This document shows positions 23,498 to 23,610 of a stretch of 23,610 bases of DNA, piece after piece. The DNA is from Parabacteroides sp. (GTDB lineage Bacteria; Bacteroidota; Bacteroidia; Bacteroidales; Tannerellaceae), in the NCBI GenBank assembly GCA_020026285.1, contig JAHHQS010000048.1, forward strand, positions 1-23,610, read 5' to 3'. Both the position numbers and the translations under genes were made by a program. The notes under the pieces were generated by a model. The model made no database searches. It saw only the letters and a list, made by a program, of their open reading frames with translations, and was not told where the DNA came from. Position 1 is the stretch's first letter, and every line of letters begins with the position of its first letter.

Positions 23498-23610
23498 TTA
23501 CCAAACTTGTATCTTCATTTCTCCTTCTTTTAAAGATTCAATTGGACCAGCGGTAGGTTGTTGGCCACGAACATTTCTAAAATAGTCATAATTAAATAGA
23601 ATAGGAGTAC
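23498..23610 (-). CDS. C-terminal end of an unrecognised gene, cut by the window edge
   Basis: Reading the minus strand from the window edge, an open frame runs 36 codons to TAA at 23500-23498. Its last residues are PTAGPIESLKEGEMKIQVW, preceded by FNYDYFRNVRGQQ. The composition looks like a real C-terminus, and the frame ends just before an apparent operator or promoter region. I cannot assign a family from 36 residues. Its direction and closeness (126 bases) to the glycosidase pair suggest membership of the same carbohydrate locus. Confidence 0.55.
   Translation of the reverse strand, partial: TPILFNYDYFRNVRGQQPTAGPIESLKEGEMKIQVW

Overview
The window is a stretch of AT-rich Bacteroidota chromosome, most likely from the order Bacteroidales. 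The evidence is the set of family-typical housekeeping proteins, several copies of the Bacteroidota promoter motif (TTTG, about 19-20 bases, TAnnTTTG), and a lipoprotein and secreted glycosidase pair at the right end. I cannot fix genus or species from sequence alone. Nearly all of the window is vertically inherited core genome. The right-hand 4 kb looks like the edge of a carbohydrate-utilisation locus.

Layout. (1) 1-120: 5' half of a tRNA-Leu(CAA) on the minus strand, with a clear promoter. (2) 219-1298: mannose-1-phosphate guanylyltransferase (GDP-mannose supply), facing a minus-strand operon across a bidirectional terminator. (3) 5504 down to 1351, minus: aroQ - pyk - O-methyltransferase - rbfA - LolC/LolE-like permease, tightly packed; the permease appears to start at TTG. 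(4) 5767-6666: xerD-type recombinase, convergent with a metallo-beta-lactamase-fold hydrolase (6677-7531). (5) 7683-9022: efp with its own promoter and terminator, then radC. (6) 12433 down to 9016, minus: murF, then a DUF59/SufT-like Fe-S protein, an LpxH-like hydrolase and an EamA transporter; the last three have a promoter buried in the end of murF. (7) 12697-14981: a CDF zinc exporter and a CobW/COG0523 GTPase, convergent on a shared terminator, both with histidine-rich metal-binding stretches. (8) 14982-15464: a long intergenic region with three palindromes in exact 22-bp register. (9) 15465-17102: folP-cdaA (folate synthesis and c-di-AMP synthesis). (10) 17229-19473: pta-ackA, the acetate/ATP pathway. 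(11) 19681-23610, minus: a GH31 lipoprotein, a secreted protein that looks like an (alpha/alpha)6-barrel glycosidase, and the last 36 codons of a further gene.

Most genes act independently. The functional groupings are zinc handling (CDF plus CobW), acetate fermentation (pta-ackA), envelope construction (GDP-mannose, murF, lpxH, Lol-like permease), ribosome and translation support (rbfA, efp) and glycan breakdown (the right end). I found no CRISPR array, transposase, phage gene or toxin system. The observation most worth follow-up is the phased operator-like array at 15216-15281. Next is the poorly characterised glycosidase pair on the right.
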